From Urechis unicinctus (Eukaryota > Annelida > Polychaeta > Xenopneusta > Urechidae), in NCBI GenBank assembly GCA_034190875.2, contig CM067357.1:2165448-2229447 (forward strand): a stretch of DNA of 64,000 nt. The letters run 5' to 3'. The notes beneath the pieces were generated by a model, which was given only the letters and a program-made list of their open reading frames with translations, was not told the origin of the DNA and did not search any database. Position numbers and translations under genes: made by a program. Numbering within the stretch: position 1 is the stretch's first letter; each line of letters begins with the position of its first letter. Shown one piece after another: positions 47,778 to 58,698 of the stretch.

Positions 47778-48986
47778 GGATTGGAGTACAATGGCCTTGG
47801 TTATAGGATTTCCATTGAAGCCTTTGTTTGTGATGCTCCTGCCCGTGCTTTTGTCAAGCAGTTGAAGCTGCATAGTGGGTACTCTGCCTGTGAAAAATGT
47901 ACTCAAAGAGGGGTTTATCATCATGAAGGGAAAAAAATTGTATTCCCTGAAACTGAGGCCCCACTTCGTACTGATGCTGCATTTGATGAAATGTCAGATG
48001 AAGACAACCACAAAGGTCAGAATCTATTGAGAGACTTGTCACACAATTTCACCTGGATTACATGCACCTTGTGTGGTTGGGTGTCATGAAACGTCTTATT
48101 GTTGTGGATGAAAGGATCTCTGAAAGTGCGACTCGGTGGTGGTGATAAGTGGCGCATCTCTGATCTTGCACTGTCATTCCAAAAGTATTTGCTAGGAAAC
48201 CTCGATCTCTATCTGAAGTTGAGAGGTGGAAGGCCACAGAATTTCGTTTGTTTTTACTATATACTGGTCCAGTTATGTTACATGGTAACGTCGCAGAGGA
48301 AATATACAGCAACTTCCTTCTCCTTTCAGTGAGCATCCATTTGTTGGCCAATCCTTGTTTGTGCAAACAATATTGTGCATATGCTCATACACTTCTTGTC
48401 CAATTCGTTGAACATTTTTCTCAGCTATATGGGTCTGATATGGTTGTTTATAATGTTCACAATTTGGTTCACCTCTCAGAGGATGTAAAGAATTATGGTC
48501 CACTGGATGCATTTTCTGCATTTCCCTTTGAAAACTTAGTGTGTCAGTTAAAACATCTAGTGAGAAAGAGAAATCGTATGTTAGAACAAGCAGTTCTGAG
48601 GCTCTCGGAGTTATCAAAACATCCTAGGAAACAAAAAGCTCTGGTTGATTCCCTTCAAAAAAAACATTTGGATGGGCCACTACCTGGTGATAATTCCTAT
48701 TTTCCTTGTTCACGGTACAAGGAAGCAGTTCTTGATAACTTTACAATAAATGTCAAGCAAGGTGACAACTGTGTAAAAGTTAGTGACAAAAATTGTATAG
48801 TTCAAAACATTCTTGACAGTCCACGAGGTATTGACATTCTGTGCAAAGTATTCCAGTCTGACATCAACAAAGTGAAATTGAAGTATGTACTGCTGCCTTT
48901 TCAAAACAAGCATATTGCACTGCCTATGCTGCATACACAGTGTAATATATCCACTGATGTTCAGTAACATTTTCTTCATCACACAT

Positions 48987-49190
48987 ACCCCCTGTGGGCT
49001 GGGGGATAGAATAGACCCGCTGTATCCTTCTGCATGTCGTAAGAGACGACTTATTGGGAGCAACGTGTTGGACGTGGGTTAGAACTCGTGTCAGTGGACA
49101 ATGGGATCCTGGCCATGTGTTTTCCAGGCCAGTATAACGCTAAACTATAGGCTAGAATGGCTAGTCCAGTCAATTCTAAGCTAGCTCACT
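48987..49190 (+). mobile_element. LINE A 5' UTR fragment, plus orientation
   Basis: Starts CCCCCTGTGGGCTGGGGGAT and continues GTATCCTTCTGCATGTCGTA, diverging after about 150 bases. It begins 20 bases after the gene A stop codon and separates gene A from gene B. Confidence 0.75.
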
Positions 49191-49576
49191 TACATTCTTC
49201 ATCATATAACATTATGAGCCTAATTGAGGGGATGATAGATTTAATCTTTTAAAATATCTATACAGTCATCATGCTGATATAGAACTGGCACTCAGGTTAA
49301 TACTTATGGGGAAAATTTGTCCATAAAAAAACTCATAAGGATAAACTAGTACGCATTTTGATTAATGATTGATTGCACATAAAATGACACAAATTTAATA
49401 ATTGTATTGCTATCGTCATAATTGGATATGAGGTTCCCAGCAGATTAGTGACAATGCAATGCATTTTTGCAGTATTTATTAGATCTCTCCAAAATAAATG
49501 CTTGTGATCTATCTGGCAAATGTGTTGTTTCATCACCTCTTACTTTAATATTTACATAATTACCAGGTGATTCAAA

Positions 49577-49775
49577 ATGGTTGGCTACGTGGTGGTCAAT
49601 TTCGCAAAAACCAATGAAGTTGAGGTGCTGCCATCAACTTGGCTGAAATGTAACACACAAGCATACTGGCCTCCGTTCAAAAGACCAGAGTCCATTTCCA
49701 AGGCTGTAAAAGAGGCCATCTTGCCCGATTACAAACTTTGGACTTTGTTTGATGTTAAAGTCATGATTGCTTGTG
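49577..49775 (+). CDS. Gene B copy 1, first coding exon
   Basis: The ATG at 49577 follows an acceptor-like AATTACCAG by 9 bases, so a 5' non-coding exon is likely. The exon encodes MVGYVVVNFAKTNEVEVLPS, TWLKCNTQAYWPPFKRPESI and a VKEAILPDYKLW..FDVKV end, with a GTAAG donor at 49776. It is paralogous to 61328-61523: MxxVVxF..xN.V.V.P..WL..., ...WP..K.... and W..F.V. Such short N-terminal modules occur in invertebrate proteins, some of which I associate with a downstream BEN domain (recollection, unverified). No second exon follows. A zinc-finger gene occupies the next stretch on the other strand, so the copy is truncated. Confidence 0.6.
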
Positions 49776-49880
49776 GTAAGTTTTTTATGTTTATTCGACA
49801 ATATTATACAATTATTACTTTAGAGTAAATGCATATATTATAATTGATTTAACATGGTCATTGTTTTGTCATGTTTTCTG

Positions 49881-50620
49881 TCATAAGCCACCTTCGCAGA
49901 TGTCGTCCTGTCGTATCAGTGAGCTCGATTGACAGAATGACTTTCCACAGTTGTCACATTTATATGGTTTTTCACCAGTGTGCGTCCTCATATGAATTTC
50001 AAGGTTGCATCCTCGGGCGAAAAGCTTTCCACAACTGTCACATTTATAAGGTTTTAATCCAGTATGCGTTTTCATATGTTCCTTTAGGTTGCTCGTTTGC
50101 CTGAACGACTTTCCACAGACGTCACATTTATATGGCCTGTCAACATCGTGTGTCCTCATATGAACTGTAAGACGATGTCTTAGGGAGAACACCTTTCCAC
50201 AACTGTCACATTTATAAGGTTTTGCTGCAGTATGCTTCCTTGTTTGTCTTGTGAAGTCGCTTGTAGAACTGGATACCCTACCACCAATGCCACTTTTATA
50301 ACGTTTTTTTTTTACCAGTGTGCATTCCCGCATGTGATGTTAGACGACTGTCGTGACTGAGACTTCCTACTGATGCCATATTCATTAGGTTTTTCACAAG
50401 TACGCGCTCCGATGTGTGTATGAAGGACACCATAATTGTAGAGGTGAATGCCATCGACAACAGACATAGGACCCTCTTGGGTAACAAGACCAATACTCTC
50501 CTTTGTATAATCCTGAAATAACACAGATTGATCCGAGTATAATTCGTCTTGAACTAAAGAGGATCCATCACAGACATCATCCGGGGCCTCCAGTTTGATC
50601 ACTGCTTTACCTTCTTCCAT
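49881..50620 (-). pseudogene. C2H2 zinc-finger gene, damaged
   Basis: The start at 50620 (MEEGKAVIKLEAPDDV) follows an acceptor-like TTTTCTGTAAAAAAC..; the N-terminus is acidic. The first finger region is decayed (NMASVGSLS in place of CxxC, then RLTSHAGMHTG) and needs a frame change. A run of nine T at about 50303-50312 (plus strand) marks a second frame change. Three complete fingers follow: CDSCGKVF..H.RTH, CDVCGKSF..H.KTH and CDSCGKLF..H.RTH, joined by TGEKPYKC-like linkers. A fourth finger loses its His residues (SLIRQDDICEGGL) and the frame stops at 49881. Probably a DNA-binding protein of host type. The homopolymer shift may be a sequencing error, but the lost Cys and His are not. Confidence 0.75.
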
Positions 50621-51149
50621 TCTGATGAATACGTGGAACGTTTTCTGTAAAAAACAATATGCTTGACAATGAGTGGGTAAGCAGATTCAAACATTTCACT
50701 AATCCAATCTAACTTATGGGCATTCTAACATGGAGAAATGTGGCATTGTACAAGTTATAGTACAACCAGAAAAAACGTTCAAATATTTATGAATATAATG
50801 CTGATAGTTATCAAAGCTTCCAATTTGCAGTTTGTTGTATTATGAGTAGCAAGTGTATTAAGCGGACAGGGAATGATACGATAGTTGTTACAACTGTAAG
50901 GTGGCATCCTCACACAACTCTTAAGACTCACAAAGCAATTTCTCTAGTTAGTTAGCAAATTGGAACTGGGGCAAATCATAGCATACACGATATCAATCAA
51001 TGAAAACACAAAATACGTTTCCATTTTCCATGACAATACATAGACACACTATAGACATTGTCTTTGGTTGAGATATTTGTTTACAATAAATGCGGGAATC
51101 AGAGTATAGATATGCGCACAGCATTAGGCATAGTTTCCTAAAGTGTGAG
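50621..51149. other. No gene seen
   Basis: Presumed upstream or first-intron sequence of the zinc-finger gene. Confidence 0.4.
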
Positions 51150-51572
51150 TGAGTGAGAAAAGGGTTTAACGGCACACCAACACGTATGTGTTATATGGCG
51201 CATAGAAAGGTTAATAGATAAGTTTGACCTGATTAAGTAGCCGCCTTCTAAGATAAATGGAAAAAAGAGGGACAGACAAGTGGATGATGTTGAAAAAGAT
51301 AAAAATGCAAATAGTATCCTAGGGCAAGTCGCCACCAGCCGATTGACTGGACCAGGCCATTCCAGCCTCTCGTCTAGGCCAAATCCGGGCCAGAGTAGTG
51401 TGTTGCAGATACGGCCCTCAAAAGGACCTCTCCACTCAACCACTTGGATCCCATTGTTCACCGACACGAGTCGCAACCCACGGCCAACTAGCTGCCCCCT
51501 ATTAGTCGCCTCTTACGACATGCAGAAGGATACAGTGGACCTATTCTACCCCCGGACCCACAGGGGGGTATT
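51150..51572 (-). mobile_element. Short LINE-derived element, copy 2 (about 420 bp)
   Basis: On the minus strand it starts CCCCCCTGTGGGTCCGGGGG, runs collinearly through the LINE A 5' UTR to CTTAGAAGGCGGCTACTTAA and TCAGGTCAAA, then after about 20 bases of linker ends with GCGCCATATAACACA and GTTGGTGTGCCGTTAAACCC, the LINE 3' tip, followed by TTTTCTCACTCACTCAC. ORF1 and ORF2 are absent. Both ends equal the parent's ends, as in RIME elements relative to ingi in trypanosomes. No clear target duplication was found. Confidence 0.82.
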
Positions 51573-52225
51573 TAAAATAAATCAAAAAATCATCCACGTA
51601 GATAGGAGATTTGTGAAAGTTTGAGAGGCAGTCGTGAATGAAATAAGTGGTGTCGTACAATAAAATCCAGGCAGAAATTTATAACAAACTATGCTTTAGT
51701 GGTGAAAGATAATTAAAGACCATATTAAACCGTAGCATAATGCGATTTCGGCGATTTTTCCGAGGCCGTGTAGGAACTTCAAGAAGCTGGTCCCACGCCG
51801 CACACGCGGGCACGGCTTCGCGACCTGTCAGAATCGAAATACTTAGGTGTGTTTGTCACAGTAAATATCTAATATGAGCTCCTCAAGCTACCAAGTAATT
51901 AATAAAAAAAATCTATTCAATCAAACTTCGATCAATTTCTTTTCTAATACACATCTAAGTAGCATCATGTACAACCAAGCACGCGCAGCAACGGAAGCAG
52001 ACGCAGCATCCTTAGGCGGGGACTACCACGGGCGAGGTGTCGATTATGTCATTTACCTCGCCGCATCATTGGTTCGCGTATCTCATTGCTGTGGTGAATT
52101 AGGTTATCTTGTTAAAATAGCGAACTATGGCGATTCCCGTTAGTTTGTCGGCATTGCCTCAACAGTTTTCAGCATCCTTTTTGCCTTACCAAATCTCTCT
52201 TCGTCAGCGGCAGCGAGCAAAGGCA

Positions 52226-55077
52226 TTTAGCAAAGGCAAAGTACCTTCACGAACTGAGGGTCCGAAGAGCTGCTGAAGGTCACTTCAACATCAATGCGCG
52301 CTGTTATCGGAGCCAGCGGAAAAATGAGTCGCCCCACAAGATTGATATTGATCTAGATGACCACACAATATTAATATCATGTAGTTGCAAAGCGGGGTGA
52401 GTAACCTAATGGCGTATGGTGCTTACTGTCTATTGATTAAACAGCATCAATTTATTTGCCTCTGATATTCCCTCAACCCCATCTGATAAAAGATATACTT
52501 AAACACATATTAGCTACTATATTTCTATGATATTAATAACCCATGTAATGATTGTTTGTTGGCAGGGTTGTAGGGAAATGTGCCCATGTGTTAGCCACTA
52601 TCATGTCAGTGGAAGACTGGATGCTTGAGGGATTTGTAGAGGTTCCAACTGAACAGTCTAGCACTAGCCTGAGACAGGAATGGGGCAAACCAAGAAGTAC
52701 AAAAATTGCCCCAGAACCAGTGTCAAGAATGGTTATCTCGAAGCCTGGGAATGCGGAACGGAAAAGAAAACCAACGACTACAAAATTTGTAGATAACAGG
52801 TTGCCTTTAATATTCATTAAGTTGTCATGACCGATAAATGCATTGGCAGTCTTTCCACAGTTATTGATCAAAACATTTTTCATTCAAAGATAATTCAACC
52901 TATCTGATTAATACATTTACAATTGCAACAACACATTTCAATATATATCTCTTATTTCAGGAAAATTCGAGTCACGCAGAGTGATCTCGATTATCTCAGC
53001 AGCCTAAATGACTCCCCAATTAGTTATTTGGTGCAGGGAACGCATTCTACACCCGTCCCCACTCCACTTGGGCCTCAGCTTGTTGGAAGTCTTCTTAGTT
53101 ACCATGCAAGTACCATAGTATTTTTTACTTACTCAAAGTTTAATACCATGATAGAAAAGTCTCTGACATTTTTTAACAGCCTAAGTTTGTTTGAGACAGA
53201 TCTTTAGCTAAAACATACAACACATAACTAACATTGATAAATACACTCATTGAGCAAGCAAAAAGGGCATAAATGATGTCAACATGCAACAAACTACCCA
53301 TATTTGGTTAACATTTGAAAAAAAGAGACAATCCAACCTTGTTTGATAAAATCTTGAAATTTTTTACCCTTGCTATGGCTCTTTCAACATGAACCCTGTG
53401 CTTTGCAATCATCTGGGTTCTTTCCCCATCCCCTTGACTCATCTGACCAGATGTTGAAGCAAAAGGGGGGATGTTTAGCTTAAGACCAAGATGTTCAATT
53501 TCATTCTGAATTAGGAATCCCTTATCAGCCATGACTCCATCACCTTTTGAGTTTCCCCTCTTTCAACAGACAAAGTGTCCAATAATCCACAATCCCTAGT
53601 TATTTCTTTGTCAGAAATTGAACCAGCAAATAACATTGAAGCAAATATAATTGAACCTCTTGGGTCGATGCCTACAAGGCCCTTAAGAGTAGTGCTAGAT
53701 TTGTAATCGGAATAGCACTGGCTTTGAGTATGAAGCGAGCTTGGGCTTCATATCTTTATTTCAGTTCCATCAAAAATTGCAAGGGTGTTGAGAAAATCAC
53801 ATGCATATTGAGCAGGCATATTTTGAATAAGAACATCCCTATGAGGCCAAATTGATATTTCACTAAATCTATGAGACATAATTGATCCAGTCAGTGAACA
53901 AACGTCCACAATCCTGAAGCGTTATATTAAAATGTTCTGCTAGGTGCATCATCTCAGATGAGAGCCGTAATTTAACTAAGGTCAAAAGGACCAGGTCTTG
54001 TAAGGTCAATTTATGTGTTGCATGTGTTATTTTTGAGTACGACAATGGGGGAGTAGATACATCAGGAACAAGAAACTGAAAAATATTATCAAAACGGGAC
54101 ACATTAAAAATATTATCAAAACGGGACACATTAAAACCGGTGTGAAATTTGAAGCTGCCATTAACATGGCTACATTTGAGTGATTCGTAACCAAAGGCCT
54201 TACTACATGGTTCACATGGGGAACTTTCCTGTAACAAATCCCTCTCTAATTCCTCTTTCCTCAAATGCACACTGGCCAACTGCTGCTTAAGCATGGCATT
54301 TTCGGCAGCAAGTCTATGGTGTTCTTGTATCCTGCATTCTGTAACAGTGGTCACATAACATCAATATTTACACATTTTTATGTTCATTGGTGCAGTATAT
54401 AAATACCATAATGGCTAAGGCATGGTGATAATGTTCATTTATAAATATGTGTGTTTGTAGGCGCCTCTGATGTCTGCTATTCCCCAGCCACAAGAAGGTT
54501 CGTCAGGATGTGGAAAGATCAGTTTTCCACAACCACCACATGTCCTAATACCAGCGATGGCTTCTATGGAGGCAAAGTGGGAAAGTGTGAATGTCACACG
54601 AGAAGAGGCAGAGGCCATAGAAAAACTGACACGTGAGCAGGCTAAGTCACGAGCATGGCATGAGGCGAGGAAAAAGCGTATCACAGCTTCCAATTTAGGC
54701 CGTTTCATCAAGAGAAAAAGCATGTGTTCCAGAAAATTTCTCGACTCTGTTTTTAGGCAGAAGCCCTTTTCATCCTCAGCAACATCATATGGCATTTGCA
54801 ATGAAACAGTTGCCAAGCAGCAGTACATCAAGTACAAAGATGTACATATCCACGAAGTGGGCTTAATTGTAAACCCATCCTATCCATTTATGGGAGCATC
54901 ACCAGACGCACGGGTATGTGATGATGGTGTCACTGGCATATTGGAGGTCAAGTGTCCATATGGAGCAAGAGACTATACCATCAACGAAACTTGTCTGGCT
55001 GGCAAGTACTGCCTAGAGCTTGATGAGGATGGAATGCCAAGGCTTATAAATCACAACTATTGGTATCAGGCCCAGGG
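52226..55077 (+). pseudogene. SWIM zinc-finger / YqaJ nuclease gene of IS4EU (ISL2EU) type, 3' end lost
   Basis: Exon-intron structure from the sequence: an exon from about 52226 (after CATTTAG) to 52396 reads KYLHELRVRRAAEG, CYRSQRKNESPHK and ISCSCKAG with a GTGAGT donor. Exon 52566-52799 (after TTGGCAG) reads VVGKCAHVLATIMS, completing a CxC..CxH SWIM finger in phase. Exon 52961 to about 53109 follows TTATTTCAG in phase. The last exon from 54461 (after TTTGTAG) carries the nuclease: RKKRITASNLGRFIKRKS, GASPDARV and GILEVKCPYGARD, where Asp and the E-x-K pair are the YqaJ/lambda-exonuclease catalytic residues. The third donor is uncertain, because phases do not join perfectly. At NYWYQAQ the frame is cut by a LINE fragment at 55078. 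IS4EU elements pair such a nuclease with a DDE_4 transposase, found here antisense. Confidence 0.82.
53320..54345 (-). pseudogene. DDE_4 transposase (IS4EU/THAP-type), broken
   Basis: An acceptor-like CTGTTACAG near 54340 opens a coiled coil (HRLAAENAMLKQQLASVH, LRKEELERDL), then LTLVKLRLSSEMMHLAEHFN. After a frameshift near 53870 come SIWPHRDVLIQNMPAQY, LAIFDGTEIKI (first catalytic Asp), an in-frame TGA, and DYKSSTTLKGLVGIDPRGSI, FAGSISDKEITRDCG, VMADKGF (second Asp) and HVERAIARVKNF (catalytic Glu). A GTTGGA donor follows NK near 53335. A 24-base tandem duplication yields RFDNIFNVSRFDNIF. No THAP zinc finger was found upstream; it may sit on a missing exon. The gene lies antisense within the intron between the third and fourth exons of the YqaJ gene. 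Confidence 0.82.
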
Positions 55078-56006
55078 TAAGGTAAGGTAAGTATAGGGTC
55101 CTAACGGCACACCAACACTAGTGTGTTATATGGTGCCTACTTAAGGAGGGGTAAATACGAGTACGAAAGGATAAGAAGGAGTCAAGGGTTAAAACTAACT
55201 AAAAATTAAACCCATTAGTATTAATTGAATTATATTAATTGTATTATATATATTAATTTGAGAATTGTATGGTCTAAAATCTATAGAAAAGTCCAATTTC
55301 TCTTATGAATCCAAGTATCTTGGATGGATTCACCCTTTCAAACAATTCTGAAAGGGTTTGAACCCGGAAGAAGCGATTTCGGATCAAAATCAAATCAGCA
55401 CATTCGATGAGAATGTGCTTGACAGTATAGGCACATTGACAAGGAATACATTCAGGGATGGGCTCATCCCTTAGTAGAAAGGCATGAGTTGTATAGGTGT
55501 GTCCTATACGAGCGCGAGCAAGAACGACCTCTTCTCTTCGGCTCTCTCTGCAGCTGTGTGGCCACTCCCCAAGTTGAGGCTGGATTTCGTAAAGTTTGTT
55601 TGGAATGGATTCATCCCACTGGTCCTGCCATTTTTGTTTAAAAAGTTCAACAACCTGCGGTTTTAAGTCTGTAAAGGGAATCTTGGTTTCAGACACTGGC
55701 TCATGTAGGGCTTCCTTTGCAGTCCTATCGGCTCTTTCGTTGCCTGGGATACCTATGTGACTGGGTACCCAGACAAACTCAACATTTTTTCCCAGCATGG
55801 ATAAACGAGTAAGATTTTCTAAAATATCTAAACAATATGGCACGATAACAACTTATTCCCAATTGCCTCCAGGGCAGATAAAGAATCACTAAAAATTGTA
55901 AAATCCGCATTGGGATGGTGAGCAATAAGGCCCAATGCCATCCTTATTGCGGTAACTTCAGCTGTAAAAACAGATGCTGCACCAGGCAGTCTTTCCTTGT
56001 GGGTCT
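55078..56006 (-). mobile_element. LINE A 3' fragment, 5'-truncated, about 929 bp
   Basis: Nearly identical to 40469-41400, with the TTACC-type tail, ACACTAGTGT palindrome, 3' UTR and RNase H region (55843 to 55274, 189 codons). One base is lost near 55831. The homology stops at GGGTCT (56006). There is no evident target duplication, and the expected continuation of the YqaJ exon is not found on the right, so flanking sequence was deleted or rearranged. Confidence 0.92.
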
Positions 56007-56529
56007 TTATTAAACTAGATTCATATGTTAAACAATATGTAACATTCAGGCAATTCAGCTTGACTTTAAAAAAGTGATTTGGTTAATGCAATTGTTCCAG
56101 GTTACGTAATTTGGCAAATGCTGGAACAGAAGCTGATTACAACTTGGCTTTGAACTGAGAGATAGTGATGTGTGGAATGACAATGAGAGATTCAAATTCT
56201 GGCTCCAATCAAAATGGCTGCCAGTCCACAAAGTATTTATTGAATTCACTCCTAGAGATATAAATAAACCAATGCTTAAAATTATACCATGCTCAAGTGC
56301 TGGGTAAAAGTGAAATTGAATCCATGGTTGTGAATATCACGCAATTCAATATGCATGGCACATTCTTATCAGGGCAGCCACTTAGTTAATTAGCTATATG
56401 CAACAGAGTCCTCATAAATTATGGGTATCACCTTTCTCCTGCAGCCCATGATAAAAGTGGTTGATTGTGAGTAAATGTATGTATTCTAGAACCAACAAAG
56501 GAATGCATTCAAAAGAGGCCATTTATTAA
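56007..56529. other. No gene seen
   Basis: Sequence of unknown origin between the LINE fragment and the MULE remnant. Confidence 0.5.
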
Positions 56530-57677
56530 AATTCCAAAACAGGAGAGGCATTTACCTAATTATTTTGTCATACCCAGAGATGGGTGAAAGCTTTCAGGCA
56601 TCATCTGATCAACCTGATAAACACAACCAATGGTATAGAACACCAACATAGGGATTTGAAGATAAAATTTCTTCAAGGCCATACAGATAACATACTGTGA
56701 TGGACAAATTTCTGCCTGCACGTAGAAGAAGGTTTTCATTTACTTTATTTATTATGTTTTAATGTTTCTGGTTTCATTTGAATAAAGAATAACTTTGGTT
56801 CATTACTTAACACAGTTTGAGGAAATTATTAGATAAAGGTAAAGGTCCTGAACTGCCTAAAATAGATAGCTTGTTTTAAAAATCAGTGGAGTATGCTTCA
56901 TTCGTATGTAATTATATGCATTCCAGCTATGAAATAAACAACATAAGGGCGTTTAAGGGCAGTCGGAAATACAGTGAATGGTTGCCAGTCGTTCTTCACA
57001 ACCGACCACCAGCTATTGTAAAACACGCTCTGGCACGACTGCCCTCAGCTCAAGAATTAGCCCTTTCCTCTGTTGTGCCTGTTCAGGACCACACATTCAA
57101 TGTTAAGTCAGAATCAAGGGACCTGCTCCACACTGTGGATGTGGGTGGGGAAATACCCATGTGCACTTGTGAGGACTGGATGAGGTATCACTTACCTTGT
57201 AAGCACCTGTGGGCAGTTATTTGTAGCCAGGCAATTACATGGGAAGATCTCCCTCCCAACTACATAAACTGTCCGATATTCCAGTTGGACATACCAGAGG
57301 TGCACATAAGACAGGTGTCAGATAACTCAATGCATGGAGTGATATCTTCTGCTCCGACTGTGACTCCACCTTCCCCTCTGCCTTCCCCTGCTCGTCGGTC
57401 CCCACATACAATGGCCCAGCAAGTGAGGGAGAAGCTTTTGGAATTGAGGAATGCCTCCTACCTCATTGAGCATTCAAAGTGTTCTGAGGAAGAAAAGTGC
57501 CATAACCTGTCAACAATGCTTGCGGAGATGGCTACTTTATTGGAAATCCTCACACCTAACTTACAACATGAAGCCGGTCTGAGGCTTAATCAGTTGCCCA
57601 AGTGTAGGAGAAGGATCCTACAAAAGAGCCGAGGTATCATTTACAAAATAGTAAACAGTATTACTAATGGCCAATGA
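56530..57677 (+). pseudogene. MULE-type transposase C-terminus with SWIM zinc finger
   Basis: The upstream part is broken: in one frame TNGIEHQHRDLKIKFLQGHT then a stop, then DKFLPARRRRF in another (56630-56745). This resembles the segment after the MULE catalytic domain in invertebrate transposases (NTTNG.E..N..FK..YL, then EEFLP). A 263-codon frame from 56886 continues with NNIRAFKGSRKYSEWLP, LHNRPPAIVKHALARL, CTCEDWMRYHLPCKHLWAV (CxC..CxH SWIM finger) and LPPNYINCPIFQLD, then a Pro/Ser linker and a helical tail. The SWIM finger binds DNA or protein and follows the transposase core in MULEs. The catalytic domain is absent, so this is a remnant or a captured exon. Confidence 0.65.
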
Positions 57678-58240
57678 TTCTCTTAGTAAATTGTAAAATA
57701 ATACCACTAATTTATTCTAAATCTCACCACCAGCAGTTGTCTAGACTTCATGTTGAGTGTACAATTGAAGCACGGGCAGTTTCTTCCTATGACATGAACA
57801 CACTGTTGGTTGAAGTTGCATCAGCTCGGCAATGGTTTCTAATAGAGAACAGTGGTGCAAAATCTAGTATTGAGGAAACTAGTTTAGAAGTCAAAATATA
57901 CCATTAGACACATTTGATGTATCAAAAATATACTGTGGAGGACCCCACTTTTGTGTTTTACAGGGCTATTTGCTTGGACACACAAAAAAGGTTGTCACAC
58001 GAAAAGCACATGGTCGGGCTTCTGTGACTGGCTCCTCATCACTGTTGAGACAAGGACCTCCTCCTCCACCAGTGGCTTCGTGCCCACTTGCAGCATCGTC
58101 CCCACCAGTAGCTTCGTCCCAACCTAGGCCTGCGTCCTCATCAGTGGCCTCTTTCCGACCTATGGCTGCGTCCTCACCAGTGACCTCTTTCCCACCTATG
58201 GCCGCGTCCTCATCAGTGGCCTCATTCCCACCTCCCAGAT
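57678..58240 (+). other. Possible exon remnants, Pro/Ser-rich repeats
   Basis: 57720-57907 is open (QLSRLHVECTIEARAVSSYD) after an AG-rich boundary. After TGTTTTACAG at 57963, a second open stretch reads GYLLGHTKKVVTRKAHGRAS and passes into imperfect tandem repeats of SSVASFRPMAAS to 58240. I recognise no domain. It may belong to the MULE-associated gene or be non-coding. Confidence 0.3.
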
Positions 58241-58420
58241 AGCACGCCTACGTTGGCCCAACGCTGCGGTTCGTCGGCATGGTTGCGGTAATTTTGCCAG
58301 CATTGGCCCAGCACTGTACCGATGCTGGCATGAAATCGCATGTCGGGCCACCTGGCAACTGACCCCGCAAGCTGCAGTTGACCCGCATTTTCCCACTAGG
58401 ATTTGAATCCGATATCGCTC
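58241..58420. repeat. TTGGCCCAACG-type repeat fragment
   Basis: Contains ACGTTGGCCCAACGCTGCGG and several diverged GC-rich variants (AGCATTGGCCCAGCACTG, GATGCTGGCATG). It looks like a dispersed, partly palindromic repeat common in marine invertebrates (recollection, unverified). Confidence 0.5.
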
Positions 58421-58698
58421 AAGCTCAAAGCCAAGTCGTATTTTCTCGTCGTGTATTGTTTGATTTTTCTTTCTGCAATATCTTGAACGCACTAAGGTAA
58501 TTGATTTTTGGTTTTTAGCACTTCAGGAGCAATTTATAATCTATGGTATTGAAACTATTTTGACTGAGCGCTCAACACTGCATGCCTTCGTCAACGACCC
58601 AGTCCCCATACTGCACCCTTATTTAATGTTTGCACTGCGATTAACTGTCATTCGGGCTTAGAATTGCCAACCGCTATTTCACCATTTCTTGCAGTAAA

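Larger units (their letters stand above)
39878..48967 (+). pseudogene. Gene A copy 1: TNP2/CACTA-like transposase, split by a LINE
   Basis: The ATG at 39878 opens an acidic N-terminus, with stops and two frame changes near 39980-40060. A clean frame then runs to 40468 with LLWILKKIHHDLPKDPRTLL, SIDGLPLFKTTNDQFWPILG and KPFVIGLYCGKMKP. The LINE at 40469-47761 interrupts it after codons VINLQLN. The right target-site copy restores the same frame (NLQLNGLEYNGLG). It continues with EAFVCDAPARAFVKQ, SACEKCTQRG and FPETEAPLRTDAAF, then HLDYMHLVWLGVMKRL, WKATEFRLFLLYTGPVMLHG, VVYNVHNLVHL and FPFENLV, and stops at 48967. Further frameshifts near 48040-48240 disable it. The paralogue at 58699-60861 follows the same order. 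The DGLPLF..SS..FWPIL, CDxPARAF and CxxC order resembles TNP2-type CACTA transposases; that is inference. Confidence 0.8.

Noticed and set aside
48058..49063. Minus-strand frames at 48058-48366, 48273-48617 and 48710-49063
   Set aside because: Antisense to gene A copy 1, which has conserved protein blocks on the plus strand.
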